Assembly: GCA_949289565.1 (NCBI GenBank)
Contig: CASEOO010000041.1
Coordinates: 1-54,885 of the forward strand
Length of the DNA: 54,885 nucleotides
Source of the DNA: an uncultured Bacteroidales bacterium
Lineage (GTDB): Bacteria > Bacteroidota > Bacteroidia > Bacteroidales > UBA932
Reading direction: 5' to 3'
Shown here: piece after piece, positions 18,512 to 28,189 of the stretch
Layout of the letters: each line of letters starts with the position of its first letter
Position numbering within the stretch: position 1 is the stretch's first letter
Made by a program: the position numbers and the translations under genes
The notes under the pieces: generated by a model
Told to the model about the DNA's origin: nothing
Seen by the model: only the letters and a program-made list of their open reading frames with translations
Databases searched by the model: none

Positions 18512-19519
18512 TTAAACGGTCTTTTTCTTGGGTTCAATATTATACTTGGATACATCCATGCCGAATGACAGCTTCATTTTCTCCACCAGGAGATCGATCT
18601 CATTGAGAGACTTCCGGCCAAAATTCCTGAACTTCATAAGTTCGGACCTTGAATATGAAACCAGATCGGCAAATGTATCGATGTCAGCTGCCTTCAGGCA
18701 ATTGTATGCCCTCACTGAAAGCCCCATATCAGAAAGCTTGGTGAGAAGCAGGTGCCTCATTCTGAGTGACTCTTCATCCAGCTCCTTTGAATCTGCCTCT
18801 ACTGCACTCTCGAGCGAAAGCTTCTTCTCGTCAGTGAACAGCTTGAAGTGATAAATCAGGATGTTCGCCGCCTCCTGGAGAGCAAGCTTGGGAGTGATGG
18901 AGCCGTCAGTGATGATTTCGAGAGTAAGTTTCTCGTAGTCAGTTTTCTGCTCCACACGCCAGTTGTCCACTATCCAGTTGACATTCTTGATAGGTGTATA
19001 AATAGCATCTACAGGAATGGTCCCGATAGGAGTATCTGAATCAATATTGTCATCAGCAGGGACAAAACCGCGCCCCTTGCTGATATTGAGAGAAATCTCC
19101 AGCTTGACAGACGGTTCGAGAGAACAGATGTGCAGTTCTGGATTCAACACCTTGAAAGAAGACAATCCCTTGGAGATATCCTCCGCGGTAAACTCCTGTT
19201 TGCCGCTGATGACGATGTTTGCCACCTCGGAATCTACAGTCTCTACCATTCTCTTGAACCTCACCTGCTTGAGGTTAAGAATAATATCCTGCATCCCCTC
19301 GATCACGCCAGGGATTGTAGCGAACTCCTGGTCCACCCCTGTGATTTTGACCGAATTGATAGCAAACCCTTCCAGAGAAGACAACAATATCCGGCGGAGA
19401 GCATTGCCGATGGTCTGTCCGTATCCAGGCTCAAGAGGCCTGAACTCGAACCGGCCGACGGTATCAGTTCCTTCGAGCATTATTACCTTATCCGGTTTCT
19501 GAAATGCTAAGATTGCCAT
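18512..19519 (-). CDS. rpoA: RNA polymerase alpha subunit
   Basis: The 335-residue protein has the alpha N-terminal dimerisation domain (about 1-235, with [15 protein letters not shown]) and the C-terminal domain (about 265-325, with A-Y-N-C-L-K and F-G-R-K-S-L-N-E-I) that contacts upstream DNA and activators. Length and order are standard. It lies between rpsD and rplQ, as in most bacteria. Confidence 0.98.
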   Translation of the reverse strand: MAILAFQKPDKVIMLEGTDTVGRFEFRPLEPGYGQTIGNALRRILLSSLEGFAINSVKITGVDQEFATIPGVIEGMQDIILNLKQVRFKRMVETVDSEVANIVISGKQEFTAEDISKGLSSFKVLNPELHICSLEPSVKLEISLNISKGRGFVPADDNIDSDTPIGTIPVDAIYTPIKNVNWIVDNWRVEQKTDYEKLTLEIITDGSITPKLALQEAANILIYHFKLFTDEKKLSLESAVEADSKELDEESLRMRHLLLTKLSDMGLSVRAYNCLKAADIDTFADLVSYSRSELMKFRNFGRKSLNEIDLLVEKMKLSFGMDVSKYNIEPKKKTV

Positions 19520-19547
19520 ATTTGAATTTCTTTATTGGTGTTAATTA

Positions 19548-20150
19548 CTATTTAGAGTACAACTCGACGATCAGCTGTTCGTTGATGTTCTCAGGTATCT
19601 CTTCCCTGACAGGGACGTTGAGATATTTGCCAGTGAGAGCCTTTGAATCGAACTCAATCCATGAATATTTCGGTGCTGAAGCAACGCAGTTCTGGATAAC
19701 CTCGAGGCTCTTAGATCTCTCCCTGACAGCTACGACATCACCTGGTTTCACCTGCGCTGAAGGGATGTTGCATACAATGCCGTTCAGCATGATATGGCAG
19801 TGTGAAACGAGCTGACGTGCGGCGGCTCTTGTAGGAGCTATGCCCATACGGTATACAATATTGTCGAGACGCGACTCAAGAAGGATAAGAAGGTTTTCAC
19901 CTTTCTGCCCTTTCATATGTGAGGCTTTCTCGTAAGTGTTGCGGAACTGTCTCTCCAGAAGGCCGTATGTATATTTTACTTTCTGCTTCTCCCTGAGCTG
20001 GGTGCCATACTCGGAAGTTTTCTTGCGCTTTCTGGCCAGGCCATGCTGTCCTGGAGGGAAATTTCTCTTCTCGAAATCCTTGTCAGTCCCGAAAATCGGC
20101 TCGCCGAATCTACGCGCAATTTTAGTAGTTGGTCCAGTATATCTTGCCAT
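19548..20150 (-). CDS. rpsD: 30S ribosomal protein S4
   Basis: The 200-residue protein starts M-A-R-Y-T-G-P and carries the S4 RNA-binding domain with [13 protein letters not shown]. It has the short N-terminus without the four-Cys zinc knuckle found in some S4 proteins. S4 starts 30S assembly at the 5' domain of 16S rRNA. It lies 25 bp downstream of rpsK. Confidence 0.98.
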   Translation of the reverse strand: MARYTGPTTKIARRFGEPIFGTDKDFEKRNFPPGQHGLARKRKKTSEYGTQLREKQKVKYTYGLLERQFRNTYEKASHMKGQKGENLLILLESRLDNIVYRMGIAPTRAAARQLVSHCHIMLNGIVCNIPSAQVKPGDVVAVRERSKSLEVIQNCVASAPKYSWIEFDSKALTGKYLNVPVREEIPENINEQLIVELYSK

Positions 20151-20175
20151 GATAATTTTCCTTTATCTCTAAAAA

Positions 20176-20568
20176 TTAAACTTTACGACGGCCTTTTGGT
20201 CGACATCCGTTATGCGGCATAGGAGTAACGTCGATAATCTCTGTTATCTCGATGCCAGCACCATGGATAGTTCTGATGGCTGACTCACGTCCGGCACCAG
20301 GACCTTTCACATAAGCTTTCACCTTGCGGAGACCGAGGTCGTAAGCTGTTTTAGCGGCATCAGCGGCGGCTACCTGGGCGGCATATGGAGTGTTCTTCTT
20401 TGAACCTCTGAAACCGCTCTTGCCAGCTGATGACCAGCTGATAACCTGTCCCACACTGTTGGTAAGAGTGACGATGACGTTGTTGAAGGTCGATGAAATA
20501 TGAGCCTCGCCATAAGCGTCAACCTTGACAACTCTCTTCTTGTTTGTTGATGTTGTTTTCTTTGCCAT
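20176..20568 (-). CDS. rpsK: 30S ribosomal protein S11
   Basis: The 130-residue protein has the S11 core, with A-H-I-S-S-T-F-N-N and the C-terminal [14 protein letters not shown]11 sits on the 30S platform. It is placed 13 bp after rpsM. Confidence 0.98.
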   Translation of the reverse strand: MAKKTTSTNKKRVVKVDAYGEAHISSTFNNVIVTLTNSVGQVISWSSAGKSGFRGSKKNTPYAAQVAAADAAKTAYDLGLRKVKAYVKGPGAGRESAIRTIHGAGIEITEIIDVTPMPHNGCRPKGRRKV

Positions 20569-20581
20569 AATTCATCTCTCG

Positions 20582-20959
20582 TTATTTGGTTGCCTTCTTC
20601 TTGTTTGCAACTGTTTTCTTCTTGCCCTTTCTGGTACGGGCGTTGTTCTTGGTGCTCTGGCCGCGCACCGGAAGCCCGATACGGTGACGGATGCCCCTGT
20701 AGCAGCCGATATCCATCAGACGCTTGATGTTCATCTGGATAGTGGAACGAAGCTCGCCCTCGATTTTGTACTCGGTCGCAATCACGTTACGGATACCTGC
20801 GATCTGCTCGTCATTCCATTCGCCTACCTTGGTGTCGAAATCGATACCGAGACCTGACAGGATTTTTCTTGCTGAGCTGCGGCCAATCCCGAAGATATAG
20901 GTCAGACCTATCTCTCCCCTTTTGTTGTTTGGTAAATCAACTCCGGCTATTCTTGCCAT
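20582..20959 (-). CDS. rpsM: 30S ribosomal protein S13
   Basis: The 125-residue protein has the S13 helix-two-turn-helix (G-V-D-L-P-N-N-K-R) and the [14 protein letters not shown] segment, with a Lys-rich tail that reaches the ribosomal P site. Start at 20959, with rpmJ 38 bp upstream in the same operon. Confidence 0.98.
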   Translation of the reverse strand: MARIAGVDLPNNKRGEIGLTYIFGIGRSSARKILSGLGIDFDTKVGEWNDEQIAGIRNVIATEYKIEGELRSTIQMNIKRLMDIGCYRGIRHRIGLPVRGQSTKNNARTRKGKKKTVANKKKATK

Positions 20960-20997
20960 AATTATCTTATTTTATTTATTATACAACTAAATAAAAA

Positions 20998-21114
20998 TTA
21001 TCCCTGACGCATCTTGAATTTAGGATTCTTCTTGCAGATCACGTAAAGACGGCCTTTACGCTTTACGATCTTGCAGTCCTCGCTGCGCTTCTTTATGGAT
21101 GCTTTGACTTTCAT
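20998..21114 (-). CDS. rpmJ: 50S ribosomal protein L36
   Basis: ATG at 21114 to TAA at 20998 gives 38 residues that read as L36: [10 protein letters not shown] at the start and K-F-K-M-R-Q-G at the end. The zinc-binding form of L36 uses C11, C14, C27 and H33. Here C11 is Ser and H33 is Phe, with only C14 and C27 left, so zinc is probably not bound. Located between infA and rpsM, as expected. Confidence 0.95.
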   Translation of the reverse strand: MKVKASIKKRSEDCKIVKRKGRLYVICKKNPKFKMRQG

Positions 21115-21143
21115 TTTCGAAATTTTTTAAACTCGCGTTTATT

Positions 21144-21362
21144 TTATTTGTACCTGAATGAAATTCTTCCTTTAGTCAAATCGTACGGTGACATTTCGAC
21201 TCGGACTCTGTCTCCCGGAAGAATCTTGATATAGTGCATTCTCATCTTGCCTGAGATATGAGCCAGAATCACATGGCCGTTTTCCAGCTCGACCTTAAAC
21301 ATTGCATTCGGCAGTGTCTCGACTATGACACCTTCCTGTTCTATTGCTGACTGTTTCGGCAT
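21144..21362 (-). CDS. infA: Translation initiation factor IF-1
   Basis: The 72-residue OB-fold protein ([11 protein letters not shown] at the start, G-R-I-S-F-R at the end) has the standard IF-1 length. IF-1 binds the A site of the 30S subunit during initiation. It is 11 bp after map. Confidence 0.97.
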   Translation of the reverse strand: MPKQSAIEQEGVIVETLPNAMFKVELENGHVILAHISGKMRMHYIKILPGDRVRVEMSPYDLTKGRISFRYK

Positions 21363-21373
21363 TAAATATCACT

Positions 21374-22150
21374 TTAAAATTCAACATCGGACTTTTCAAT
21401 ATAATCAAAGGTTGACAGTACTTCAGGAACGCCTTTTCTGACAACAACCGTAAGCTCGAAGTGCGCTGAATTCTTGTGGTCCGCCGTGTGCACTTCCCAA
21501 CCATTTTTTGCAAGATACACACCGCGCGTCCCGGCATTAATCATCGGTTCGATACAAATCGTCATCCCGCTCACGAGCTTCGGCCCGCTCCCGGGCCTGC
21601 CGTAATTCGGAACTCCCGGATTCTCATGCATATGCCTGCCGATACCATGACCTTCAAGCTCACGCACCACTGAGAAGCCGGCTGACTCTGCATACGATTG
21701 CACCGCGTGCCCGATATCGCCGATCCTGTTCCCGTCTACCGCTTTCTCTATTCCTTTGAACAAAGACGCCTTGGTGGTTTCCAGAAGTTTTCTGGTTTCC
21801 GCATCCACCTCCCCTACTGGGAAAGTGTATGCGGAGTCACCGTTGTAGCCTTTATACAATGTACCGCAGTCTACTGAGACTATGTCTCCTTCCTTCAGGA
21901 CATAATCTGAAGGGAAGCCGTGGACCACAGTGTCATTTACTGAAATGCAGAGAGCGGCCGGAAAGCCTTCATAACCTAAGAAGCTGGGGATAGCTCCGTG
22001 ATCACGGATGTAAGTCTCTGCCAGCCTATTCAACTCAAGAGTTGTCACACCTGGGGCGACAGCTTTACCGACTACAGCCAATGTCTTTGATACGAGAATG
22101 GCATTCTCGCGCATCAGCGCTATTTCTTCTTCTGTTTTGGGCCTTACCAT
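21374..22150 (-). CDS. map: Type I methionine aminopeptidase
   Basis: The 258-residue cytosolic enzyme removes the initiator Met from nascent proteins. Metal-ligand motifs are present in order: V-S-V-D-C-G and N-G-D-S-A (two Asp), H-G-I-G-R-H-M-H-E (His), C-I-E-P-M (Glu) and H-F-E-L-T (Glu). There is no N-terminal extension, so it is the short class. It lies between secY and infA, the usual Bacteroidota order. Confidence 0.97.
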   Translation of the reverse strand: MVRPKTEEEIALMRENAILVSKTLAVVGKAVAPGVTTLELNRLAETYIRDHGAIPSFLGYEGFPAALCISVNDTVVHGFPSDYVLKEGDIVSVDCGTLYKGYNGDSAYTFPVGEVDAETRKLLETTKASLFKGIEKAVDGNRIGDIGHAVQSYAESAGFSVVRELEGHGIGRHMHENPGVPNYGRPGSGPKLVSGMTICIEPMINAGTRGVYLAKNGWEVHTADHKNSAHFELTVVVRKGVPEVLSTFDYIEKSDVEF

Positions 22151-22170
22151 ATATCAATGATCTACTGAAA

Positions 22171-23508
22171 TTACATTCCAGAACGCCCTTTCAGACGGCC
22201 GGTCTTCATCAGACCGTCATAATGGCGCATAAGCAAATGGCTCTCGATCTGCTGGAGAGTATCCAGAATCACACCTACAAGAATCAGCAGCGAAGTACCG
22301 CCGTAGAAACTTGCGAACTGGTTGTTCACTCCCAGAAGCATGGCAAATGCAGGGAGTATGGCTATCAAAGCGAGGAAAATAGAACCTGGCAGAGTGACTC
22401 TCGACATGATGGTGTCAAGATACTCGACAGTCCTCTTTCCCGGTTTGACGCCAGGAATGAACCCGTTGTTCTGCTTCAGCTGCTCTGCCATCATAGTAGG
22501 ATTTACAGTGACAGCTGTGTAGAAATATGTGAAAATCACAACGAGAAGTCCAAATATAAGGTTATACCAGAAACCGGTATAATTGCTCAAAGTAGCAGCG
22601 AGACCTCTGGTGGCATCGAACTGAGAGAAAATCAAAGGGAAAAGCATAAGTGCCTGCGCAAAGATAATAGGCATGACACCTGCCGCGTTGATTTTCATAG
22701 GGATATACTGGCGTGCCCCGCCATACTGCTTGTTGCCTATCACCCTCTTCGCATACTGTACAGGAACTTTCCTGACACCCTGCACAAGGGCTATGGCGGC
22801 TACAAACACGAAGAACAGGATCACCAGCTCAACAATAAGCAGAAGAACGCCTCCGGCAGTATTGTTGACCTTCTCTCCGATTTCTGCAGTGAGAGCATAT
22901 GGAAGACGGGCGATAATACCCACCATAATTATAAGTGAGATACCGTTCCCGATACCCCTGTCGGTAATCCTTTCACCAAGCCACATCACGAACATCGTTC
23001 CTCCAAGCAAGATAATGGTGGAAACGAAGTTGAACATGAAGTTGCTCCATCCGAGATTGTGTACAGCCAGGAATGCGCTTTCAGGAATCTGATTGTGGAG
23101 AGCGGCCATATAGGCAGGGCCCTGGATCAGGAGGATGATGATGGTGAGATATCTGGTCATCTGGTTCATCTTCCTTCTTCCGCTTTCGCCTTCCATCTGG
23201 AGTTTCCTGAAATAAGGCACAAACACACCGAGAAGCTGGATGACAATGGATGCCGAGATATAAGGCATCACACCCAGCGCGAAGATTGAAGCATTGCCGA
23301 AAGCTCCGCCCGAGAACATGTTCAGCAGGCCGACAAGGCCTTCCTGAGTATTGTCCTGAAGGTTGGCAAGCTGGGCTGAGTCTATGCCCGGGAGCACTAT
23401 GAATGACCCCAGACGATAAACCAGCAGCAAAAGAATCGTATACACGATTCTCTTGCGCAGTTCCTCAATCTTGAAGATGTTTCTGATAGTCTGAATAAAC
23501 TTCTTCAT
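22171..23508 (-). CDS. secY: Preprotein translocase subunit SecY
   Basis: The 445-residue protein has ten predicted membrane segments and conserved SecY landmarks (R-L-G-S-F-I-V-L-P-G in the first segment, P-Y-I-S-A-S-I-V-I-Q-L-L in the second, and N-P-T-M-M-A-E-Q-L-K-Q-N-N-G-F-I-P-G). It forms the channel of the Sec translocon. Its ATG overlaps the rplO stop by one base (TAATG), implying coupled translation. Confidence 0.98.
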   Translation of the reverse strand: MKKFIQTIRNIFKIEELRKRIVYTILLLLVYRLGSFIVLPGIDSAQLANLQDNTQEGLVGLLNMFSGGAFGNASIFALGVMPYISASIVIQLLGVFVPYFRKLQMEGESGRRKMNQMTRYLTIIILLIQGPAYMAALHNQIPESAFLAVHNLGWSNFMFNFVSTIILLGGTMFVMWLGERITDRGIGNGISLIIMVGIIARLPYALTAEIGEKVNNTAGGVLLLIVELVILFFVFVAAIALVQGVRKVPVQYAKRVIGNKQYGGARQYIPMKINAAGVMPIIFAQALMLFPLIFSQFDATRGLAATLSNYTGFWYNLIFGLLVVIFTYFYTAVTVNPTMMAEQLKQNNGFIPGVKPGKRTVEYLDTIMSRVTLPGSIFLALIAILPAFAMLLGVNNQFASFYGGTSLLILVGVILDTLQQIESHLLMRHYDGLMKTGRLKGRSGM

Positions 23509-23960
23509 TATTTCCCAATTGTTGTTGCAGTTCCACCCTGGGCCTCAATCTTGGCGATAGCGCTCTTTGAGAATGCATCAGCTGAAACCTCAAGCTTGGC
23601 AGTAAGCTCCCCGTTTCCGAGAATTTTCACCAGATCGGTCTTCGCTACAATGCCGCTTGCTTTCAGAAGTTCAACATCGATGGCTGTAACGCCGAGCTTT
23701 TCAGATATTTTCTGTAAATCAGCCACATTTATAGCTACGTACTCCACCCTGTTAGGGTTAGTGAAGCCGAACTTAGGAAGACGCCTCTGAATAGGCATCT
23801 GTCCACCTTCAAAGCCTATCTTGCGAGAATAGCCTGAACGCGCCTGGGCACCCTTGTGGCCACGGGTTGATGTACCTCCATGACCTGAACCCTCGCCACG
23901 GCCGATTCTCTTCTTTCTGCCTCTGGAACCTTCTGCAGGTTTTAATTCATGCAATTTCAT
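23508..23960 (-). CDS. rplO: 50S ribosomal protein L15
   Basis: The 150-residue protein has the Gly/Arg-rich N-terminus of L15 (K-R-I-G-R-G-E-G-S-G-H-G-G-T-S-T) and G-F-E-G-G-Q-M-P-I-Q-R-R-L-P-K. It is a late-assembly 23S-binding protein. Its stop codon overlaps the secY start by one base. Confidence 0.98.
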   Translation of the reverse strand: MKLHELKPAEGSRGRKKRIGRGEGSGHGGTSTRGHKGAQARSGYSRKIGFEGGQMPIQRRLPKFGFTNPNRVEYVAINVADLQKISEKLGVTAIDVELLKASGIVAKTDLVKILGNGELTAKLEVSADAFSKSAIAKIEAQGGTATTIGK

Positions 23961-23977
23961 TTCTCGTTCCTCCGAAT

Positions 23978-24157
23978 TTAAATTTCCTCAACCTTGACAA
24001 GGTGAAGCACCTTTTCTACCATACCTTTGGTCACCGGTGTAAGCTCTACCTCGACAGTCTGGTGCAGCCTGTGGATTCCGAGGCACTGAAGATTTGCAAT
24101 CTGCCTCTTGGTAGCTCCGTTTTTGCTCTTGACCTGAGTTATCTTGATTTTTGCCAT
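23978..24157 (-). CDS. rpmD: 50S ribosomal protein L30
   Basis: ATG at 24157 to TAA at 23978 encodes 59 residues with the L30 pattern: K-I-T-Q-V-K-S, then A-T-K-R-Q-I-A-N-L-Q-C-L-G-I and a final V-K-V-E-E-I. It fills the gap between rpsE and rplO, the expected place for rpmD, 14 bp after rpsE. Confidence 0.96.
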   Translation of the reverse strand: MAKIKITQVKSKNGATKRQIANLQCLGIHRLHQTVEVELTPVTKGMVEKVLHLVKVEEI

Positions 24158-24171
24158 TTCGTAGTTCCTCC

Positions 24172-24690
24172 TTAACCTTTAAACACCCTGCTCATAGGAA
24201 TACCGCGAAGTCCAGCAATAGTGTAAGCATCTCTCATTTCAGCCAAAGCGGCTATAGTGGCCTTGACCAGATTGTGAGGGTTTGAAGAGCCTTTTGACTT
24301 AGCCAGCACATTCTGAATGCCTACAGACTCGAACACTGCACGCATAGCACCTCCGGCCTTCACTCCGGTACCAGGAGCTGCAGGCTTCATGAATACCTTT
24401 GCACCGCCGAATTTGGCTTCCTGCTCGTGAGGGATAGTTTTATTGAGGACAGGAACCTTCACGAGATTCTTCTTAGCATCCTCAATACCTTTTGATATTG
24501 CAGTTGTGACCTCGTTAGCTTTTCCAAGACCATAGCCTACAACGCCGTTCTCGTCGCCGACAACCACGATGGCTGCAAAGCTGAAGTGGCGGCCGCCCTT
24601 GGTCACTTTCGTCACCCTTTTGACTGCTACCAGCCTGTCTTTAAGCTCAAGATCAGTAGTCTTTACTCTTTTAACATTTGTATTTGCCAT
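24172..24690 (-). CDS. rpsE: 30S ribosomal protein S5
   Basis: The 172-residue protein has the double-stranded-RNA-binding N-terminal domain ([21 protein letters not shown]) and the C-terminal S5 fold. S5 is involved in translational accuracy and mRNA unwinding at the entry channel. Four bp after rplR. Confidence 0.98.
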   Translation of the reverse strand: MANTNVKRVKTTDLELKDRLVAVKRVTKVTKGGRHFSFAAIVVVGDENGVVGYGLGKANEVTTAISKGIEDAKKNLVKVPVLNKTIPHEQEAKFGGAKVFMKPAAPGTGVKAGGAMRAVFESVGIQNVLAKSKGSSNPHNLVKATIAALAEMRDAYTIAGLRGIPMSRVFKG

Positions 24691-24694
24691 AGTC

Positions 24695-25057
24695 TTAGAA
24701 TATTAGGCCACCTTCACGGGCAGCATCAGCCAAACTTTTAACTCTTCCATGATAAAGGTAGCCTCCACGGTCAAATGCGATAGTGGTGATACCCTTTGCT
24801 ATGCTGCGCTCAGCAATGGCTTTGCCTACCAGAGCGGCAGCCTCTTTACCGGATTTGCCTTTGCATTCTGCTGCAAGTGCCTTGTCGTTGGATGCAGCGG
24901 CCACAAGAGTCACGCCCTTTGTGTCATCGATAACCTGCACATAAATCTGCTTGTTGCTCCTGAACACTACCATTCTAGGCCTTTCAGCAGTTCCATTGAC
25001 AATTTTACGTATACGGTAATGAATTCTTTTTCTTCTTTCTGTCTTATTCAATGCCAT
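24695..25057 (-). CDS. rplR: 50S ribosomal protein L18
   Basis: The 120-residue protein has the L18 pattern ([20 protein letters not shown] and [12 protein letters not shown]). It binds 5S rRNA together with L5. Located 14 bp after rplF. Confidence 0.98.
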   Translation of the reverse strand: MALNKTERRKRIHYRIRKIVNGTAERPRMVVFRSNKQIYVQVIDDTKGVTLVAAASNDKALAAECKGKSGKEAAALVGKAIAERSIAKGITTIAFDRGGYLYHGRVKSLADAAREGGLIF

Positions 25058-25071
25058 AACTCAATCTCCTA

Positions 25072-25632
25072 TTATTTAGCACCTGCAGACTTGCCTGCCT
25101 TGCGGCGGATCTGCTCGCCGACGAATCTGATACCCTTGCCCTTGTATGGTTCAGGCTTGCGCAGAGAACGTATCTTGGCAGCCACCTGTCCGACGAGCTG
25201 CTTGTCGATACTCTTGAGTACGAGTATAGGGTTAGCTCCCTTCTTCACAGGTTCAGCCTCAGCTTTCACCTCGGCAGGAAGCATGAAATGTACATCGTGT
25301 GAGAAACCGAGCGAGAATTCAAGGATCTGGCCTTTGACATCCACACGATAACCGACACCGATAAGTTCCTGCTTGATAGTATATCCTTCTGAAACTCCGA
25401 CTACCATATTGTGAATCAGCGCACGGTAGAGACCGTGAAGCGAGCGGTGTCTAGGAAGATCGGTAGGACGAGTCAACTTTACTTCATTTCCCTCTACGGT
25501 CACTGTGATGTCAGCGTCAACTTTCTGGCTGAGCTCGCCGAGAGGTCCTTTAACCTTGACAACGTTGCCAGGAAGCACCTCAACGGTGACCTTGGCAGGA
25601 AGGTGTACAGGCAATTTACCAATTCTTGACAT
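25072..25632 (-). CDS. rplF: 50S ribosomal protein L6
   Basis: The 186-residue protein has two L6 domains, with M-S-R-I-G-K-L-P-V at the start and K-P-E-P-Y-K-G-K-G-I-R near the end. It lies near the factor-binding region of the 50S subunit. It follows rpsH by 17 bp. Confidence 0.98.
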   Translation of the reverse strand: MSRIGKLPVHLPAKVTVEVLPGNVVKVKGPLGELSQKVDADITVTVEGNEVKLTRPTDLPRHRSLHGLYRALIHNMVVGVSEGYTIKQELIGVGYRVDVKGQILEFSLGFSHDVHFMLPAEVKAEAEPVKKGANPILVLKSIDKQLVGQVAAKIRSLRKPEPYKGKGIRFVGEQIRRKAGKSAGAK

Positions 25633-25649
25633 TATTCGTTTCTTTTAGA

Positions 25650-26045
25650 TTAATATACATAACACAATACCTCGCCGCCGACATTCAGGTCTTTAGCCTC
25701 TTTGTCAGTGATGACGCCCTTCGAAGTCGAAAGGATGGCGATTCCGAGACCATTGAGGACTCTAGGCATCTCTTCTACATTGGTGTATTTCCTGAGACCT
25801 GGCTTTGACACGCGCTCTATCTTCTTGATAGCGGCTGTCTTTGTCTGAGGATGATACTTCAGAGCCATCTTGATAGTGTTTGCAGGCTGTCCCTCCACTA
25901 CCTTGTAGCTGAGGATGTAGCCTTTTTCACAAAGGATCTTGGTGATGGCCAGCTTCATCTTTGAGGAAGGTACTTCCACGATTTTCTTCCCGGCCAGATA
26001 CGCATTGCGGACCCTTGTAAGATAATCTGCTATTGGATCAGTCAT
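25650..26045 (-). CDS. rpsH: 30S ribosomal protein S8
   Basis: The 131-residue protein has the S8 start M-T-D-P-I-A-D-Y-L-T-R-V-R-N-A and end L-N-V-G-G-E-V-L-C-Y-V-Y. In many bacteria S8 regulates the spc operon by binding its mRNA. The 83-bp spacer upstream of its start is the longest gap inside this part of the cluster and contains a hairpin (26067-26085). Confidence 0.98.
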   Translation of the reverse strand: MTDPIADYLTRVRNAYLAGKKIVEVPSSKMKLAITKILCEKGYILSYKVVEGQPANTIKMALKYHPQTKTAAIKKIERVSKPGLRKYTNVEEMPRVLNGLGIAILSTSKGVITDKEAKDLNVGGEVLCYVY

Positions 26046-26066
26046 TTCTTTTTTGTTTTAAGAACC

Positions 26067-26085
26067 GGCACAGAACTGCTGTGCC
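26067..26085 (-). promoter_or_regulatory. Hairpin between rpsN and rpsH
   Basis: A perfect 7-bp stem (GGCACAG/CTGTGCC) with a 5-base loop lies in the 83-bp spacer ahead of rpsH. It is followed by A-rich rather than T-rich sequence, so it is not a simple terminator. It could be an RNA stability or protein-binding element. Confidence 0.4.
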
Positions 26086-26128
26086 CGATATCCATTGTTA
26101 AATATAATTGTAATTAAATTTCCCGATA

Positions 26129-26398
26129 TTACCAGCTTGCCTTCTTCACGCCTGGAATGAGGCCGTTGCTTGCCATCTCACGGAACTGGATACGGCTGAT
26201 GCCGAACAGGCGCATATAGCCCTTTGGCCTTCCAGTGAGAGAGCAGCGGTTGTGCATCCTGCAAGGGCTGGAGTTCTTAGGGAGCTTGTCAAGCGCAGCC
26301 CAGTCTCCGGCCTCTTTGAGAGCCTTCCTCTTTTCAGCATATTTGGCAACTAATTTTGCACGCTTAACTTCGCGGGCTTTCATTGATTCCTTTGCCAT
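26129..26398 (-). CDS. rpsN: 30S ribosomal protein S14
   Basis: The 89-residue protein is the longer, zinc-free form of S14: it has [10 protein letters not shown] at the start, [16 protein letters not shown] in the middle and a final K-K-A-S-W, with no pair of C-x-x-C motifs. It is 11 bp after rplE. Confidence 0.97.
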   Translation of the reverse strand: MAKESMKAREVKRAKLVAKYAEKRKALKEAGDWAALDKLPKNSSPCRMHNRCSLTGRPKGYMRLFGISRIQFREMASNGLIPGVKKASW

Positions 26399-26409
26399 AC
26401 CGTTCTCTT

Positions 26410-27015
26410 TTAGTTGTTATGTTTTTTGAAAGGCAGACCGAACTCACGCAGAAGAGCGTGTGCTTCCTCATCCGTCTTTGCAGTAGTCACAAATGTGATC
26501 TCCATTCCGAGAATCTTGGAAATCTTGTCGATATCGATTTCAGGGAAGATAATCTGCTCCTTGATGCCAAGAGTGTAGTTACCCCTGCCGTCCATCTTCT
26601 CTGAGATTCCGTTGAAATCCCTGATACGAGGAAGAGAGATGCGGATAAGCCTCTCAAGGAACTCATACATCTTGGTGGCACGGAGAGTCACCTTCACGCC
26701 GATAGCGTTGCCTTTACGGAGCTTGAAGTTTGAAATATCTTTCCTGGAAAGAGTAGCCACAGCTTTCTGTCCTGCAATGGCTGTCAGCTCCTGCTGAGCA
26801 TTCTCCACAAGCTTCTTGTCACCGGTAGCGTCGCCCACACCCTGGTTTATAGTGATTTTCACGAGCTTAGGAACCTGCATTACAGTAGTGTATGAAAATT
26901 CCTTCATAAGCTTCGGAACGATCTCGTCTTTGTACAGCTTCTTCAGTGTAGGGACATATCCTGCAGGCACTGCAGCTACTGCCGCAGCCTCTGTTGTCTT
27001 CTTAGTCTTTGCCAT
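26410..27015 (-). CDS. rplE: 50S ribosomal protein L5
   Basis: Residues 20-201 match L5, which binds 5S rRNA. Preceding them is an extra N-terminal stretch of about 18 residues rich in Lys, Thr and Ala (M-A-K-T-K-K-T-T-E, then A-A-A-V-A-A-V). L5 is usually about 180-185 residues. The ATG overlaps the rplX stop by one base, and no later ATG sits before the conserved core, so the extension is probably real. Confidence 0.97.
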   Translation of the reverse strand: MAKTKKTTEAAAVAAVPAGYVPTLKKLYKDEIVPKLMKEFSYTTVMQVPKLVKITINQGVGDATGDKKLVENAQQELTAIAGQKAVATLSRKDISNFKLRKGNAIGVKVTLRATKMYEFLERLIRISLPRIRDFNGISEKMDGRGNYTLGIKEQIIFPEIDIDKISKILGMEITFVTTAKTDEEAHALLREFGLPFKKHNN

Positions 27016-27332
27016 TATTTAATCTCCTCTCCAGATTTTTTAGCATAGCGGATTTTCTTTCCATCTACAAACTTGTATCCTATCCTGGTCGGACCTCCCT
27101 TTGCAGGGTCAACGAGCTGGAGATTGGAAATATGGATTCCTGCCTCTTGTTTAACAATACCTCCTTGAGGATTCTTCGGATTCGGCTTAGTATGCTTGCT
27201 TACCATGTTGATACCTTCCACGATAACACGGTCCTTGGAACGAATCACCTCAAGCACCTTGCCGGTCTTTCCCTTGTCATTTCCGGCATTGACATAGACT
27301 GTATCGCCTTTCTTGATATATACTTTCTTCAT
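27015..27332 (-). CDS. rplX: 50S ribosomal protein L24
   Basis: The 105-residue protein has the KOW motif ([18 protein letters not shown]). L24 initiates 50S assembly. Its TAA overlaps the rplE ATG, so the two are likely translationally coupled. Confidence 0.98.
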   Translation of the reverse strand: MKKVYIKKGDTVYVNAGNDKGKTGKVLEVIRSKDRVIVEGINMVSKHTKPNPKNPQGGIVKQEAGIHISNLQLVDPAKGGPTRIGYKFVDGKKIRYAKKSGEEIK

Positions 27333-27343
27333 AACGATCTCGA

Positions 27344-27709
27344 TTAAAGGACCTCAGGTGCCAGTGAAACGATTTTCATGTAATTCTCACGGAGCTCCCT
27401 TGCCACAGGGCCGAAAATACGTGTACCGCGGACTTCTCCCTGGTTGTTCAGAAGGACGCAGGCGTTGTCATCGAAACGGATATACGAGCCGTCCGGCCTG
27501 CGTATCTCTTTCTTTGTACGTACTACTACAGCCTTGGATACTGAACCTTTTTTGGCATCCCCTCCAGGGATTGCGCTCTTCACGGCAACGACAATCTTGT
27601 CGCCTACCCTAGCATAACGGCGGCGCGTACCACCCAGTACACGGATGCAGAGAACTTCCTTTGCTCCACTGTTGTCTGCCACCTGTAAACGTGTTTCCTG
27701 CTGTATCAT
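27344..27709 (-). CDS. rplN: 50S ribosomal protein L14
   Basis: The 121-residue protein has the L14 start [17 protein letters not shown] and the end [10 protein letters not shown]. It is one of the most conserved 50S proteins, at the subunit interface. Two bp after rpsQ. Confidence 0.99.
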   Translation of the reverse strand: MIQQETRLQVADNSGAKEVLCIRVLGGTRRRYARVGDKIVVAVKSAIPGGDAKKGSVSKAVVVRTKKEIRRPDGSYIRFDDNACVLLNNQGEVRGTRIFGPVARELRENYMKIVSLAPEVL

Positions 27710-27711
27710 TG

Positions 27712-27966
27712 TTACTTAACTTTTTCTACAATTTCTACTAATCTCCAGTTCTTGGTCTTGCTCAACGGACGAGTCTCCATGATGCGCACTGTGTCGCCTT
27801 CGCTGCACTCGTTCTTCTCGTCATGAGCTACGAACTTGGTGGTCTTCTTTACGAACTTGCCGTAAATAGGATGTTTCTCTTTAGTTGCTACTGCAACAAC
27901 GATAGACTTGTCCATCTTGTTGCTGACCACTATTCCTATCCTTTCCTTACGAAGATTTCTTTCCAT
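27712..27966 (-). CDS. rpsQ: 30S ribosomal protein S17
   Basis: The start is set at ATG 27966 (84 residues); a GTG one codon earlier is less likely. The OB-fold protein has [19 protein letters not shown] and E-T-R-P-L-S-K-T-K. It binds 16S rRNA during assembly. It follows rpmC by 12 bp. Confidence 0.98.
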   Translation of the reverse strand: MERNLRKERIGIVVSNKMDKSIVVAVATKEKHPIYGKFVKKTTKFVAHDEKNECSEGDTVRIMETRPLSKTKNWRLVEIVEKVK

Positions 27967-27978
27967 CACACTGAAATT

Positions 27979-28173
27979 TTAGTTCTGTTTTTCCTTTTCA
28001 GCCAGGATAGTCATCATTCTGGCTATATCCTTCCTGGCCTTGGCTATCTTTGACGTATCCTCTAAAGGAGAAATAGCGTGATTAATCTTCATAGTGTCAA
28101 GAGCCGCCTTCTCTGCCTCGATGCGCTCGCGCAGTTCGCTGATTGACATTTCGCGTACTTCAGATGCTTTCAT
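27979..28173 (-). CDS. rpmC: 50S ribosomal protein L29
   Basis: The 64-residue helical-hairpin protein has M-K-A-S-E-V-R-E-M-S and I-A-K-A-R-K-D-I-A-R, both typical of L29, which lies at the peptide exit tunnel and helps dock SRP and trigger factor. It follows rplP by 16 bp. Confidence 0.97.
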   Translation of the reverse strand: MKASEVREMSISELRERIEAEKAALDTMKINHAISPLEDTSKIAKARKDIARMMTILAEKEKQN

Positions 28174-28189
28174 TTTTTCTCCTCAATAA

